Shown: one piece after another, positions 27,091 through 36,830 of the stretch | Layout: each line of letters begins with the position of its first letter | How positions within the stretch are numbered: the first letter of the stretch is position 1 | Assembly: GCF_000218875.1 (NCBI RefSeq) | Contig: NC_015709.1 | Location: 1,557,001 to 1,621,000 of the forward strand | Direction: 5' to 3' | DNA: 64,000 nucleotides | From: Zymomonas mobilis subsp. pomaceae ATCC 29192 | Lineage (GTDB): Bacteria > Pseudomonadota > Alphaproteobacteria > Sphingomonadales > Sphingomonadaceae | Position numbers and translations under genes: made by a program | The notes under the pieces: generated by a model | The model's input: only the letters and a program-made list of their open reading frames with translations | Database searches by the model: none | Told to the model about the DNA's origin: nothing

Positions 27091-27711
27091 TTATTTTTCA
27101 CGGGATCCATAGGCAATATGATTAGCAATAATGGCATTTTCTTTCATAGAAGCCTCTTGCTTTTCGCGTTGATCTTTTTCCTTTTCTTTTTCTTCTGCTT
27201 CTTTCTTTTCTTTGTTTTCTGGTTCTAAAACATTACTCGGAGAGAGTTCTTTTAACGCTTTATGGTAGCGTGTATCATAATTATTATCGATCATAGGTTC
27301 TGAAGGCCGATCACCATCTTTAATATGGGCCGTCATCGGGGTCGTCATACCCGTTGCCATAGCATCGGCCATAATTTGGCTATCTTTGGTGGTCTTTCCA
27401 TAACCTTGCCGTATGGATTGCGGTGCCTCGCGGTCAATAACCCGATCTGGCGGTAATTTTTTCGTCAGATTTTTAGTGCCATCGTCTGGCATGGTAATCG
27501 GTTTTGTAGGAAGCGGCATACTGCTCATAGGCCCTGTCTCAGGCGCAGGCGGTAGTGCATTATTCAATGGTTCGGTATGTTCCATTTCATTGATCGTCAA
27601 AGGGGTCTTATGATCAGTTTGGTTTTGAGCCGCTTTTTGATGATCCGAACAGCCAGTAGCAGACACCCCCGCTAATAAAGCCATTGCTATCCATGGCATG
27701 CGAATATTCAT
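27091..27711 (-). CDS. hypothetical lipoprotein, charged C-terminus
   Basis: 206 residues; lipobox SATGC with Cys21 predicted to be lipidated. The mature part is low in hydrophobicity and Pro/Thr/Met-rich (about 30-95). It ends in a Lys/Glu-rich probable coiled-coil stretch (about 163-190). No family is recognised. It lies downstream of the L,D-transpeptidase on the same strand with a 52-base gap, so cotranscription and an envelope role are plausible. Confidence 0.7.
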   Translation of the reverse strand: MNIRMPWIAMALLAGVSATGCSDHQKAAQNQTDHKTPLTINEMEHTEPLNNALPPAPETGPMSSMPLPTKPITMPDDGTKNLTKKLPPDRVIDREAPQSIRQGYGKTTKDSQIMADAMATGMTTPMTAHIKDGDRPSEPMIDNNYDTRYHKALKELSPSNVLEPENKEKKEAEEKEKEKDQREKQEASMKENAIIANHIAYGSREK

Positions 27712-27763
27712 AACTGAAAAACGCCCCTAAAAGAGAAAACAGAATATTTGTATATCATATTTG

Positions 27764-29314
27764 TCAATTGTTTGACCGTCCCTGAACTGCTTGGCCGATA
27801 GTTTCAATTTTTTGAGCCAGCAATTCATCCCATTTATAAGGATCATCTCTAAAACTTAAGGCATTTTCACCACTACCAAAAGCGGTCCAGTAAAAAAGAA
27901 AAACGGCAACGGGTTGTTTCAACTTAACGCGTTGCGTTTCATTTTTATCAATTTCGCTACGCAACCGATCCCCTGTCCAAGTAGGATCAGAAGCTAGTAA
28001 ACGTTCCCCCAATGCAATCGGATGTTCAAGCCTAATACAGCCATGACTTTCGAGCCGACTAAAGCGGTTAAAAGCCCCTCTACCAGGCGTATCATGCAAA
28101 TAGACTGAATAGGTGTTCGGAAAATCAAATTTAAGCTGTCCTAAAGAGTTACGAGGGCCTGGTTTTTGCTGTAATCTTTGGCCTTTTCCTTCTCCAATAA
28201 CTTTAAAACCAGCGGCCTGAAGATAGCCGGGATGCGCCTTCTCTTTTGGCCATAATTCTTTTTTAGCAATCGAATCTGGCACATTCCATGGTGGATTGAT
28301 GACCACACTATAAATCGTAGAACGCAGCATTGGGGTTTCGTTACCGGGCCGACCTGTAACACTTTTCATGGACATAACAGGCTGATTCTTGTCGAATAAA
28401 GTCAGAACGGCGGCAGCAATATTTACCTGAATACGATTGGCAGGCAAATTTCGGGGTAACCAGCGCCAACGTTCCATATTGGCCATAATCTGATGGATAC
28501 GCAATTTTATCGGTTGATTTAAGGCCTCTAGCGTCTGTCTCGATACTACCCCCGTAGGATTAAGCCCATAGCGTTGTTGTGCCCTTTTGACAGCTTCTCT
28601 TAGCTTGGCATCAAAATGGCTGGAGCCATCATCCTTCAAATCTTTATCTTCGAGTGAAAGCCGCTTTTTTAAAATTCTTACACGCGATCCTTCGCTACCC
28701 ATAGAAAGATCTGCCCCTGTAGGGATAACAGGCCATCCACCTTTTGCGGCTATCGCTCGGTAATACATCAGACCATTTTTTAAGCCGTTATAACCAGAAT
28801 AGGGTGGGGGTAAATTACCGGCCCAGTCATTCAGCGTATTGTTACTGACCGCATTTTTAAAATCAGGCCATGGATCATAAGCATCCGGCTTTAATCCCCA
28901 ATTCCTATCAAAATCATTGGGTGAAAGTCGTCCATTATGCACTGCCCGAGCATAATCTAAGGTGGCATCAATCAAAGCCTCACCTGTTAAATGATGCAGT
29001 GCCATATCTTTTTTTTCGCCGATTAGGCCTTCGTCTTTCATTGTATCTAGCAAATGATTGAGAAAAGCTGTCTGTGTTTCTGTCAGATTCAAGTTTTCAC
29101 GACGAACAGGCGGGCTATTATTCGCAGCAGAGGTTACTGATTGATTAGAATTGATCAGAACAGTATTCGCTATCGCGGCATTTGTCGTATCACTGTTTTG
29201 TGCAAAAACAGCCGCCGTGGGCAAAAGACACGCCGCTAAAAATACAGATTGCCATGATTGGCGATAGAGAGTTTTGTGCGCCACCCTATTGCTTTCCTTT
29301 TTAGATGTCAGCAC
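27764..29314 (-). CDS. L,D-transpeptidase (YcbB/LdtD-like)
   Basis: A 516-residue periplasmic enzyme that makes 3-3 peptidoglycan cross-links or attaches proteins to the wall. The order is signal peptide (about 15-38), a scaffold region, a peptidoglycan-binding domain (about 205-260, GSEGSRVRILKKRL..LNPTGVVSRQTLEALN) and a YkuD catalytic domain with His-containing YSVYLHDTP and the active site SHGCIRLE with Cys426. The size and domain order match the YcbB group rather than small ErfK enzymes. It is followed on the same strand by a hypothetical lipoprotein. Confidence 0.93.
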   Translation of the reverse strand: MLTSKKESNRVAHKTLYRQSWQSVFLAACLLPTAAVFAQNSDTTNAAIANTVLINSNQSVTSAANNSPPVRRENLNLTETQTAFLNHLLDTMKDEGLIGEKKDMALHHLTGEALIDATLDYARAVHNGRLSPNDFDRNWGLKPDAYDPWPDFKNAVSNNTLNDWAGNLPPPYSGYNGLKNGLMYYRAIAAKGGWPVIPTGADLSMGSEGSRVRILKKRLSLEDKDLKDDGSSHFDAKLREAVKRAQQRYGLNPTGVVSRQTLEALNQPIKLRIHQIMANMERWRWLPRNLPANRIQVNIAAAVLTLFDKNQPVMSMKSVTGRPGNETPMLRSTIYSVVINPPWNVPDSIAKKELWPKEKAHPGYLQAAGFKVIGEGKGQRLQQKPGPRNSLGQLKFDFPNTYSVYLHDTPGRGAFNRFSRLESHGCIRLEHPIALGERLLASDPTWTGDRLRSEIDKNETQRVKLKQPVAVFLFYWTAFGSGENALSFRDDPYKWDELLAQKIETIGQAVQGRSNN

Positions 29315-29491
29315 AAAGCCTCCCCAAATAATAATATATTAAATTAAAAGTTTTTGAAAAATCAACGGCTTCTATACGTTACTCTTAGCACTGTTACTTA
29401 TTTTTACGCTCAATAAATTATATCCTGTTTGGGCAATAGACAATAAAAATACATCAATAACAGTTTTTTATTTTAATACTCAGTGACTTTA

Positions 29492-30460
29492 TCAACGAAA
29501 CCAATGCTTGCGAACAAAGTAAAGCGCAATAATAACCGCCGTTAGAACACAAATAACAATGACCCCATTGAAAGCCCAAGGCGCATTAGCAAAAGGTATC
29601 CCTGCAACATTCATACCTAATAAGCCGGTGAGAAAAGTAAGGGGAAGAAAAATCAAGGCAACAATAGATAATAACAAGCCCCGTGTATCGATCTGTTCAG
29701 AACGCAGGTCTGTTAATTGTTCATGGAGTAAGGCTGCCCGTTCTCGCACGGCTTCTAATTCTTCAGCCATGCGTGCAAAACAATCGGCAGCGCTGTGGAG
29801 ATGAATACGATCGTCATCTGCTAACCATGTAACGCGACAATTGGCCATTGTTTCCAAGGCTTGACGTTGCGGGGTCGCAAAACGACGATAGCTGATGGCT
29901 AGTGATCGCACCGAGGCAATATTTCGCCGCATTTCCCAAGCATCATCGGAACTTAGACGCGCTTCACAACTATCTACCCGATCACCTAAAGCCGCAACTA
30001 CTGGATCAAGTGTTTCGGATACTTTTTCTGCGATCAAAGCGATTAAATCTCCCGGATCGCGGATATTGCCTTCCTGCATTGATTTTCTGATTGCGGCACT
30101 CGCGGCTAATTGATCAAAACAAACTGAATAAACCCGAGATTGTTCGACCCATAAACGAATAGAAATCAAGCCATCTGGATCATCTTTCGGGGTAATACCA
30201 AGACCGCGTAAGTTAATTAAAACCCCCGTATCCATAACCTGAAAACGGGGGCGCGTTTCGATTGCGGTTAAAGCCGATATAGTCGGATCAATAAGCGTGG
30301 TATTGTTTTTCAACCACTGCTCAACAGCTTCAGCTTGATCTTGAAGATGAACCCAAACAAAACTGTCGGTAATGGTTTCTGGGACAACAGAAGATAATTT
30401 ACTAGGATCAAGGGCTTGGACGGCCCCATTTTTCGATAAGAGATAGGCTTTAATTTCCAT
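29492..30460 (-). CDS. zntB: CorA superfamily transporter, ZntB-like
   Basis: A 322-residue divalent-cation channel or transporter forming pentamers in the inner membrane. The cytoplasmic funnel domain is residues 1-260. Two C-terminal helices follow, with the family signature GMN at 282-284 as GMNVAGIP, the form typical of the ZntB branch (zinc) rather than CorA (YGMNF). An AGAGG ribosome site precedes the ATG, and the leader can fold into a strong hairpin (see separate entry). Zn2+ as substrate is from family knowledge only. Confidence 0.87.
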   Translation of the reverse strand: MEIKAYLLSKNGAVQALDPSKLSSVVPETITDSFVWVHLQDQAEAVEQWLKNNTTLIDPTISALTAIETRPRFQVMDTGVLINLRGLGITPKDDPDGLISIRLWVEQSRVYSVCFDQLAASAAIRKSMQEGNIRDPGDLIALIAEKVSETLDPVVAALGDRVDSCEARLSSDDAWEMRRNIASVRSLAISYRRFATPQRQALETMANCRVTWLADDDRIHLHSAADCFARMAEELEAVRERAALLHEQLTDLRSEQIDTRGLLLSIVALIFLPLTFLTGLLGMNVAGIPFANAPWAFNGVIVICVLTAVIIALYFVRKHWFR

Positions 30461-30475
30461 AGCTGGACCTCTGAT

Positions 30476-30510
30476 GGGGTTAGCCTTCTTTGCTAACCCC
30501 TATCGGGGGC
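30476..30510 (-). promoter_or_regulatory. leader hairpins upstream of the ZntB-like gene
   Basis: GGGGTTAGC (30476-30484) pairs perfectly with GCTAACCCC (30492-30500) around CTTCTTT, ending only a few bases before the ribosome site. On the minus strand the GGGG of one arm can instead pair with the preceding CCCC across GATA, which gives a competing small hairpin. There is no T-run, so it is not a simple terminator of galU. Confidence 0.45.
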
Positions 30511-30548
30511 CAATTATTGACAAGATAAGAAGGCAGAATCCATAAAAC

Positions 30549-31418
30549 TTAGAAACTCTGATGCTTCAGATATTCTCTGACCGCGGGGCCTATATCAGGC
30601 CTTTCGAGCGCTAAAGCAACATTTGCCTGAATAAATCCTGCCTTGTCCCCACAATCATGCCGAATACCATCAAATCGACAGGCATGAAAAGGATACTGCC
30701 CAATCAATTGTGCCATAGCATCTGTTAACTGTATTTCACCACCAACACCGCGATTATCTTCTGCCAACAAATCCATAATTTCCGGTTGGAGAATATAACG
30801 ACCGACCATCGCTAAACGGGATGGAGCATTAGTTTCTGGCTTTTCAACTAGACCTTTCACTTCATGCACATCACCCTCAGTTTTATCGGGATCAATAATA
30901 CCATAGCGATGGGTATGCGCTTCTGGCACTTCCATAACGGTTACAACATTACCGCCTTTGATATTATAGGTTTCAACGAGTTGGCATAGACTGGGTTGTT
31001 TAGGATTCCACAATAATTCATCCGGCAACAGAACGGCAAAGGGTTCATTTCCAATCAAGTCTCTGGCACACCACACGGCATGGCCTAAACCCAAAGGTTC
31101 TTGCTGGCGAATAAAACAAGCGCGTCCGGGTTCCAATCGGCTATCAGCGAGCAGATCCAGCATCGCTATTTTACCTTTGGCATGAAGAGAGGCCTCTAAT
31201 TCATAGGCTATATCGAAATAATCTTCGATGGCCTGTTTGCCACGCCCCGTAACAAAGATTAGCTCTTCGATCCCAGCCGCCCGCGCTTCATCAACAGCAT
31301 ATTGGATAAGAGGACGGTCAACGACTGGCAACATTTCTTTCGGCATGGCTTTAGTCGCAGGTAGAAAACGGGTCCCTTGGCCTGCGACAGGGAAAATAGC
31401 CTTACGAACAGGTTTCAT
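30549..31418 (-). CDS. galU: UTP-glucose-1-phosphate uridylyltransferase
   Basis: A 289-residue enzyme making UDP-glucose for surface glycans. It has the nucleotidyltransferase signature FPVAGQGTRFLPATKAMPKEMLPVVDRPLIQY starting at residue 9, with its catalytic Arg and Lys. GLGHAVWCARDL and LVEKP occur further on. The length is normal for bacterial GalU. It stands alone, upstream of the ZntB-like gene. Confidence 0.95.
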   Translation of the reverse strand: MKPVRKAIFPVAGQGTRFLPATKAMPKEMLPVVDRPLIQYAVDEARAAGIEELIFVTGRGKQAIEDYFDIAYELEASLHAKGKIAMLDLLADSRLEPGRACFIRQQEPLGLGHAVWCARDLIGNEPFAVLLPDELLWNPKQPSLCQLVETYNIKGGNVVTVMEVPEAHTHRYGIIDPDKTEGDVHEVKGLVEKPETNAPSRLAMVGRYILQPEIMDLLAEDNRGVGGEIQLTDAMAQLIGQYPFHACRFDGIRHDCGDKAGFIQANVALALERPDIGPAVREYLKHQSF

Positions 31419-31549
31419 GCAAAAGCTTTCCTGTTGTTAAAATCACAATAATTTCAGAAAACAGAGAAACAGATATATCTATTCTTCCATTCCTTTGAAA
31501 TAATATCATTCCATTCATACTATTCAAAAATGAATATAGGCTGATCGTT

Positions 31550-32824
31550 TTATTGCTGATTATCCCAGAATGGTCTCAATTCATCGCGCATCAAATCTTC
31601 GACTGACTGTCTTTTACGGATAAGCGACGACTTCTTACCTGACACCATGACTTCAGCGACTAGAGGCCGCGAATTATAGGCACTTGCCATCGTGGCGCCA
31701 TAGGCACCGGCTGACATAATAGCGATAAGATCATTAGCTTTAAGCGGTGTAATCATGCGGTTATGCGCAAAAATATCGCCCGTTTCGCAAACCGGACCGA
31801 CAATGTCGGCCTGATAGACACCTTTTTTGGGGGTCACTGCACGGATCTCGTGAAAAGCCTCATAAAGTGTTGGCCGAATAAGGTCATTCATCGCAGCATC
31901 GACTACGACAAAACGGGCGTTTTTGCTTTCCTTAACCCGAATAACTTTCGATAATAGTAAACCCGCATTAGCAATAATCGCCCGTCCGGGTTCAAAGATC
32001 AATTGGCAATTCCAACCAGCGGTCGCACGCCGCACCATATTTCCGTATTCCTCAGGGGTCGGCGGTTCTGGCTGATCCTCACTGTATTTCACGCCAAGAC
32101 CACCCCCAAGATCAGCCGTCGTAATTGTATGACCCGCTTCTTCTAACAAGGTAATGATTTCATGGATACGCTGAGCCGCGGCTTCAAAAGGGGCAAGATC
32201 CGTGATTTGGCTACCAATATGGCTGGCAATCCCTTTCACTTTTAAAGTGGGATAGCGAGCGGCCTCATTATAAGCTTCTAGCGCTTGCTCCGCTGCGATA
32301 CCGAATTTAGTATCAGCCTTGCCCGTCGCAATTTTTGCATGCGTTTTTGCATCGACATCTGGATTAATTCGTAACGCGATCGGGGCAATCTTCCCCGCAA
32401 CGGCGGCAACATCAGCCAACATTTCGATCTCAGGAATAGATTCAATGTTAAACTGACCAATCCCTATATCCAAGGCATAGGCCATTTCTTCGGCAGTTTT
32501 TCCAACACCAGAAAAGACTATTCTTTCTGCCGGTATACCTGCCGCTATAGCGCGTTTAATTTCTCCTGCCGAGACAACATCTGCACCCAGACCCTGCGAG
32601 GCCAATGTTGCTAATACAGCCTGTGAAGGATTAGCCTTTACTGCAAAGGCAATCAGCGCTTTGCCTTTTCCTGCCCCCTCTAACGATCGGCTGAAGCGTT
32701 GCGCTCGCTCAATCAAATAAGATTGAGAGTAAACATAGCAAGGTGTGCCATATTTTTCAGCGATTTCAGAGAGGGGTATTTCCTCAGCATAGAGGGAATC
32801 AGCAATCATAGGAAAAGGGTTCAT
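31550..32824 (-). CDS. lysA: diaminopimelate decarboxylase
   Basis: A 424-residue PLP enzyme catalysing the last step of lysine synthesis, meso-DAP to L-lysine. It has the PLP lysine at 63 in FAVKANPS, a glycine-rich phosphate site DLGGGLGVKY (about 244-253), EPGRAI, and the partner-subunit active-site VGPVCETGDIF. It is in an operon with lptM and argH, 14 bases after lptM. Confidence 0.95.
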   Translation of the reverse strand: MNPFPMIADSLYAEEIPLSEIAEKYGTPCYVYSQSYLIERAQRFSRSLEGAGKGKALIAFAVKANPSQAVLATLASQGLGADVVSAGEIKRAIAAGIPAERIVFSGVGKTAEEMAYALDIGIGQFNIESIPEIEMLADVAAVAGKIAPIALRINPDVDAKTHAKIATGKADTKFGIAAEQALEAYNEAARYPTLKVKGIASHIGSQITDLAPFEAAAQRIHEIITLLEEAGHTITTADLGGGLGVKYSEDQPEPPTPEEYGNMVRRATAGWNCQLIFEPGRAIIANAGLLLSKVIRVKESKNARFVVVDAAMNDLIRPTLYEAFHEIRAVTPKKGVYQADIVGPVCETGDIFAHNRMITPLKANDLIAIMSAGAYGATMASAYNSRPLVAEVMVSGKKSSLIRKRQSVEDLMRDELRPFWDNQQ

Positions 32825-32838
32825 AGCGTATGACTTTA

Positions 32839-33111
32839 TTAGCGTGGAGGAAGATCGAAATAATCTTCGGTTCGTACATCAGAGTGTAATAACAGGTCCT
32901 GTCGGCGACCCGGACGCGCTTGAGTCGGCGGATTCATTAAATCCTGCTTATCCATCGCCTGACGTGCGGTTTCTGGTTGCACCGGTTTGGCATGACCGGC
33001 AGGAATAGATAAAGATCCTCTTTGACCGCATCCTTCCAAGGATAGACCACTGATAAGAAATAGGCCTAATCCTAACGCTTTTAACGTAAGAATGCGGTAA
33101 GAAGTCGTCAT
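32839..33111 (-). CDS. lptM: LptM (YifL) small lipoprotein
   Basis: A 90-residue lipoprotein with lipobox SLEGC (Cys28) followed by GQRGSLSIP, the hallmark of the LptM/YifL family, whose E. coli member helps mature the LptDE lipopolysaccharide translocon. The start ATG overlaps the stop of argH by one base (TAATG), and lysA follows. Location between argH and lysA is typical of proteobacteria and supports the call. The C-terminal half is rich in Arg, Gln and Pro and is not conserved. Confidence 0.85.
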   Translation of the reverse strand: MTTSYRILTLKALGLGLFLISGLSLEGCGQRGSLSIPAGHAKPVQPETARQAMDKQDLMNPPTQARPGRRQDLLLHSDVRTEDYFDLPPR

Positions 33112-34484
33112 TAGTTTAACCCTAAAGCTTTTTTGGCTTCTAGAACACGTTGACGCACTTGATCAGGGGCCGTCCCCCCATAGCTTTTGCGAGATGCCAC
33201 CGAGGCATCAACCGATAAAACCGCTTTCACAGATTCATCAATGCGCGGATCAATCGCTTTTAAAACGTCGATAGGTAAAGCATCAAGCGCTATACCTTTT
33301 TCTTCCGCTAGGCGAACTGCCGTGCCAGTAATATGATGCGCTTCACGGAAGGGAATACCCGCTTGACGTACCAGCCAATCCGCTAAATCTGTTGCCGTAG
33401 AAAAACCCGCCTCTGCTGTTTTACGCATTTTATCAGGTTGAAAAGTAACTGTTTCGATCATTCCACTCATAGCCGCTATGGCAAGAGACAGCAAATCATG
33501 CGCTTCAAAAACAGGTGGCTTATCATCTTGCATATCTTTGGAATAAGCAAGCGGCAGCCCTTTCATTGTCATCACCAAGGCGGTCATACAGCCTGCAATC
33601 CGTCCACTATGGCCACGAACTAATTCTGCCGCATCGGGATTACGCTTTTGTGGCATGATAGAAGAACCGGTCGAATAGGCATCAGGGAGGCTTATAAAAC
33701 CATAAGGCTGACTGGCCCAAATAATCAATTCTTCTGCCAGTCGTGACAGATGAAGTGCCGTTTGGGTTGCCGCCATCAGATAATCAAGCGCAAAATCACG
33801 ATCTGATACAGAATCCAATGAATTGGCTGTGGGCCCATCAAACCCTAATTCTTTTGCGGTTTGATAGCGATTGGTGTCAAAACCAGTGCCGGCTAAAGCC
33901 GCGGCCCCTAAAGGCGATTGATTTAGTCTTTTTCTGGCATCTTGGAACCGAGAGCGATCCCGCACAATCATTTCATAATAAGCCATCAGGTGATGGCCCA
34001 ACGTGACTGGTTGTGCAATTTGTAAATGCGTAAAACCGGGCATCACTGTTGCTGTATGTTGTTCAGCACGGGTGACAAGCGCTATTTGAAGCGCTTTCAG
34101 CCCGTTATCGACCATGTCGATTGCATCTCGTACCCATAATTTGAAATCGGTAGCTACCTGATCATTACGTGATCGCGCTGTATGAAGTCGGCCAGCCGCA
34201 CTTCCAATCAGATCAGCCAACCGTTTTTCTGTTACCATATGAATATCTTCAAGTGACCAGTCTTCTGGCACACCTTTTTCGGCATATTCTTGGGCAATTT
34301 TATCAAGGCCCTCATGAATTTTCTGACCATCGTCAGGGCTTACGATATTCTGAGTAACCAGCATATTAAGATGCGCTTTAGATCCGGCAATATCCTGTTG
34401 CCACAACCGTTTATCAAACGGAATCGAGGCATTGATTTCCCGCATCACGGAGGTTGGACCTTCAGAAAAACGCCCCCCCCACAT
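33111..34484 (-). CDS. argH: argininosuccinate lyase
   Basis: A 457-residue tetrameric lyase that splits argininosuccinate into arginine and fumarate. It starts [10 protein letters not shown], has TARSRNDQV (about 102-110) and the signature [11 protein letters not shown] near residues 273-283, which carries the catalytic Ser. No in-frame start lies upstream before a stop codon, so ATG 34484 is the start, yet no clear ribosome site precedes it. The second to fifth codons contain a run of eight G. It is first in argH-lptM-lysA. Confidence 0.96.
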   Translation of the reverse strand: MWGGRFSEGPTSVMREINASIPFDKRLWQQDIAGSKAHLNMLVTQNIVSPDDGQKIHEGLDKIAQEYAEKGVPEDWSLEDIHMVTEKRLADLIGSAAGRLHTARSRNDQVATDFKLWVRDAIDMVDNGLKALQIALVTRAEQHTATVMPGFTHLQIAQPVTLGHHLMAYYEMIVRDRSRFQDARKRLNQSPLGAAALAGTGFDTNRYQTAKELGFDGPTANSLDSVSDRDFALDYLMAATQTALHLSRLAEELIIWASQPYGFISLPDAYSTGSSIMPQKRNPDAAELVRGHSGRIAGCMTALVMTMKGLPLAYSKDMQDDKPPVFEAHDLLSLAIAAMSGMIETVTFQPDKMRKTAEAGFSTATDLADWLVRQAGIPFREAHHITGTAVRLAEEKGIALDALPIDVLKAIDPRIDESVKAVLSVDASVASRKSYGGTAPDQVRQRVLEAKKALGLN

Positions 34485-35044
34485 CGTATTCGATTCTGTC
34501 TTGCGTTCGGTGATTGTCTGTCTCCCGGATCAGCGCGCTGCCTTCATTTTTTCCTCTATACAAGGATTAAGGGCAAATTATCTAAAAATATAACACCGCT
34601 TTTTACGGCACTGTTCGCCTAGGCAAAATGATCTACTTCTGCAAGATAGATGATGCTTGTAGTATCGATAACAACGCTAAAATATTTTCTGGAATAGCAA
34701 AGATTTAAAAGATTGCGTATTTTATAAATATATTAGATATAGCCTACTAATATATTAAAAGAATAAAAATTTTTAAATAAAATTAATAAATATATATTAT
34801 AATAATATATAAAAAAATTATTATACAATGATATATTTTGTTTTTATTAAAAAATATATAATATTACTATTTTATTTTTAAAATAATAAAGGCATAAATT
34901 TTGTAATTCTGACTATATGAAATGAATTTCAAAATTCACTGTTTTGCTTTTATATAGCAAAAACGCTCGATTTATAGAAGAATGCAGGGCAGGGATAACA
35001 ATAGCCCCGTTTCCTTACACAAAAAAATATTATAGAGGCAGAAT
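34485..35044. other. AT-rich divergent intergenic region
   Basis: 560 bases between argH and bamD. About 34720-34920 is extremely rich in A and T with many TATA/ATTAT stretches. It must hold the promoters of both genes; no hairpin, RNA or conserved ORF was seen. Reading frames are full of stops. Confidence 0.6.
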
Positions 35045-35983
35045 ATGGCCTCAAGATTTTCTCGTTCACTGGTGATAGCTTTAACAGCTATTGCGGTTCT
35101 GCCGATGGCTGGTTGTACTGGTCGTGGTAAGAAGAAAACCGATACGCGCTACGTCGCGCGGGATGTCGATACACTTTATAATGCGGCAAAACAGAGCCTT
35201 GCTAATGATCAGTACAAGGCAGCCGCTGGCTTCTTTGATGAGGTCGAACGTCAGCATCCTTATTCTATTTGGGCGCGTCGCGCACAGCTTATGAGTGCTT
35301 TTTGTAATTATCGGGCTCGTAATTATACGGCTTCTATTGCCTCGGCTCAGCGATTTCTTGCTGTCCATACGGGCAATAAAGATGCGCCTTATGCGATGTA
35401 TTTGATCATGATGGATTATTATGAGCAAATTCAGGATGTTAATCATGATCAGCATATTACGCAGCAAGCTTTGGATTCGATGAATGAGCTTATCCGGCGT
35501 TATCCAGACAGTTCTTATGCTGCTGATGCGCGCCTAAAAATCGATCTAGTGCATGATCATCTGGGCGGCAAGGAAATGGCCATTGGGCGTTTCTATGAGC
35601 AGAATCACCTTTGGTTAGCGGCGACATTACGTTTTCGGCGTGTTATCGATGAGTATCAAACAACGACTTATGTCCCCGAAGCGTTAGAGCGTTTAACGGA
35701 AAGCTATCTTGCCTTAGGGTTGCGGAGTGAAGCGCGTAATGCTGCCGCCGTTTTAGGTGCGAATTTTCCTGGCTCCAAATGGTATAGCCGCGCTTATCAT
35801 CTTATCCGAGAACATTATCCTCAGGCATTTACACAAGTGCATTTACAAGATCCTGAGGAAACAGATATGCCAGAAAAGGCGGCATCTGAGGATAGCGATC
35901 ATCCTAAAGTTCCCGCTGCTTCGCCTGAAAATAGTGATAAATTAACGGTTCCGGCCGAAGATGTCGGTACGCATGAAGATTGA
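35045..35983 (+). CDS. bamD: outer membrane assembly lipoprotein BamD
   Basis: 312 residues; lipobox PMAGC puts the lipidated Cys at 24. TPR-type repeats follow (LYNAAKQSLANDQYKAAAGFFDEVERQHPYSIWARRAQLMSAFC and similar units to about residue 240). This is the BamD/ComL/YfiO scaffold of the BAM complex, which inserts beta-barrel proteins in the outer membrane. The C-terminal 45 residues are acidic, Pro-rich and probably disordered. It is monocistronic, with a strong terminator 160 bases downstream. Confidence 0.94.
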   Translation: MASRFSRSLVIALTAIAVLPMAGCTGRGKKKTDTRYVARDVDTLYNAAKQSLANDQYKAAAGFFDEVERQHPYSIWARRAQLMSAFCNYRARNYTASIASAQRFLAVHTGNKDAPYAMYLIMMDYYEQIQDVNHDQHITQQALDSMNELIRRYPDSSYAADARLKIDLVHDHLGGKEMAIGRFYEQNHLWLAATLRFRRVIDEYQTTTYVPEALERLTESYLALGLRSEARNAAAVLGANFPGSKWYSRAYHLIREHYPQAFTQVHLQDPEETDMPEKAASEDSDHPKVPAASPENSDKLTVPAEDVGTHED

Positions 35984-36145
35984 TATAAAAAAATATATAA
36001 AGCGTTTCGGTGTCAGATTAAAATAGTAAGGCATTGATTTTGCTGATATTTTTAATGAACTGGACTTAAATATTACCTTTGATATATAGCTTTCTAAGTT
36101 TTTTGAACATTAATTTAGCGACTATCTCTATATGGACTTATCCAT

Positions 36146-36183
36146 AAAAAACCCCGTTTTATCTGAATAAAACGGGGTTTTTT
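36146..36183. terminator. bidirectional terminator
   Basis: AAAAAACCCCGTTTTA (36146-36161) pairs with TAAAACGGGGTTTTTT (36168-36183), loop TCTGAA. A and T runs on the two sides terminate bamD and gntK. Confidence 0.93.
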
Positions 36184-36213
36184 AGGCATTCTAGAAAATA
36201 GGAAGTTTAAAAA

Positions 36214-36711
36214 TTACTTCCAATTGGCCATTTCTTTTTTAACAGTATTCACGATAGCATCTGGATCTTCACGGATATCGACAACGAAAACATTGTCTTC
36301 TCCTGATGGATCTTCAAGCGTTTCAAACTGACTATGTAGGAGCTTCGGATTAAAGAAGTGGCTGGAACGATGCGATAAACGATCAGCAATCAGTTCTTCG
36401 CTGCCTTTCAGATAGACAAAATGAACATCATCCTTGTCATTTAAGAGATCACGATAGGCTTTTTTCAAGGCTGAACAGGCGAAAACGACACTGCGCCCTG
36501 CTGCTTTTTCTTTATCCATGTAATCGCGGATAGCATGCAACCATGGCCAGCGATCTTCATCTGTCAAAGGAATTCCGTTTGACATTTTATCTTTGTTGGC
36601 CTGCGGATGAAAATCATCGGCATCCTGAAAATCACATTTTAAATGTTTGGCAAGATCAGCGCCGACAGTGCTTTTTCCGCAACCTGAAACGCCCATCACA
36701 ACAATAATCAT
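36214..36711 (-). CDS. gntK: gluconokinase
   Basis: A 165-residue kinase turning gluconate into 6-phosphogluconate, the entry metabolite of the Entner-Doudoroff pathway. It has the P-loop GVSGCGKST (7-15), the DADDFHP substrate motif (about 31-37) and the CSALKKAYRD segment. The length is normal. It is downstream of gntP on the same strand (119-base gap), so the two form a gluconate uptake and phosphorylation unit. No GntR-type regulator is present nearby. Confidence 0.95.
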   Translation of the reverse strand: MIIVVMGVSGCGKSTVGADLAKHLKCDFQDADDFHPQANKDKMSNGIPLTDEDRWPWLHAIRDYMDKEKAAGRSVVFACSALKKAYRDLLNDKDDVHFVYLKGSEELIADRLSHRSSHFFNPKLLHSQFETLEDPSGEDNVFVVDIREDPDAIVNTVKKEMANWK

Positions 36712-36830
36712 GATGCATTCCTTACTTAGTTAGATTCTAAAGAAATCTGTTTTTTGTTCTTTGGTGGAAACTCATACTGCCTCGAAGAAGAAAGACTCTA
36801 TGCAATAAAGTCTTTCTTCTACTAAAAATA

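Noticed and set aside
34720-34920. replication origin or dif site in the AT-rich region before bamD
   Set aside because: No cluster of DnaA boxes and no dif-like 28-mer could be found; only general A/T richness.
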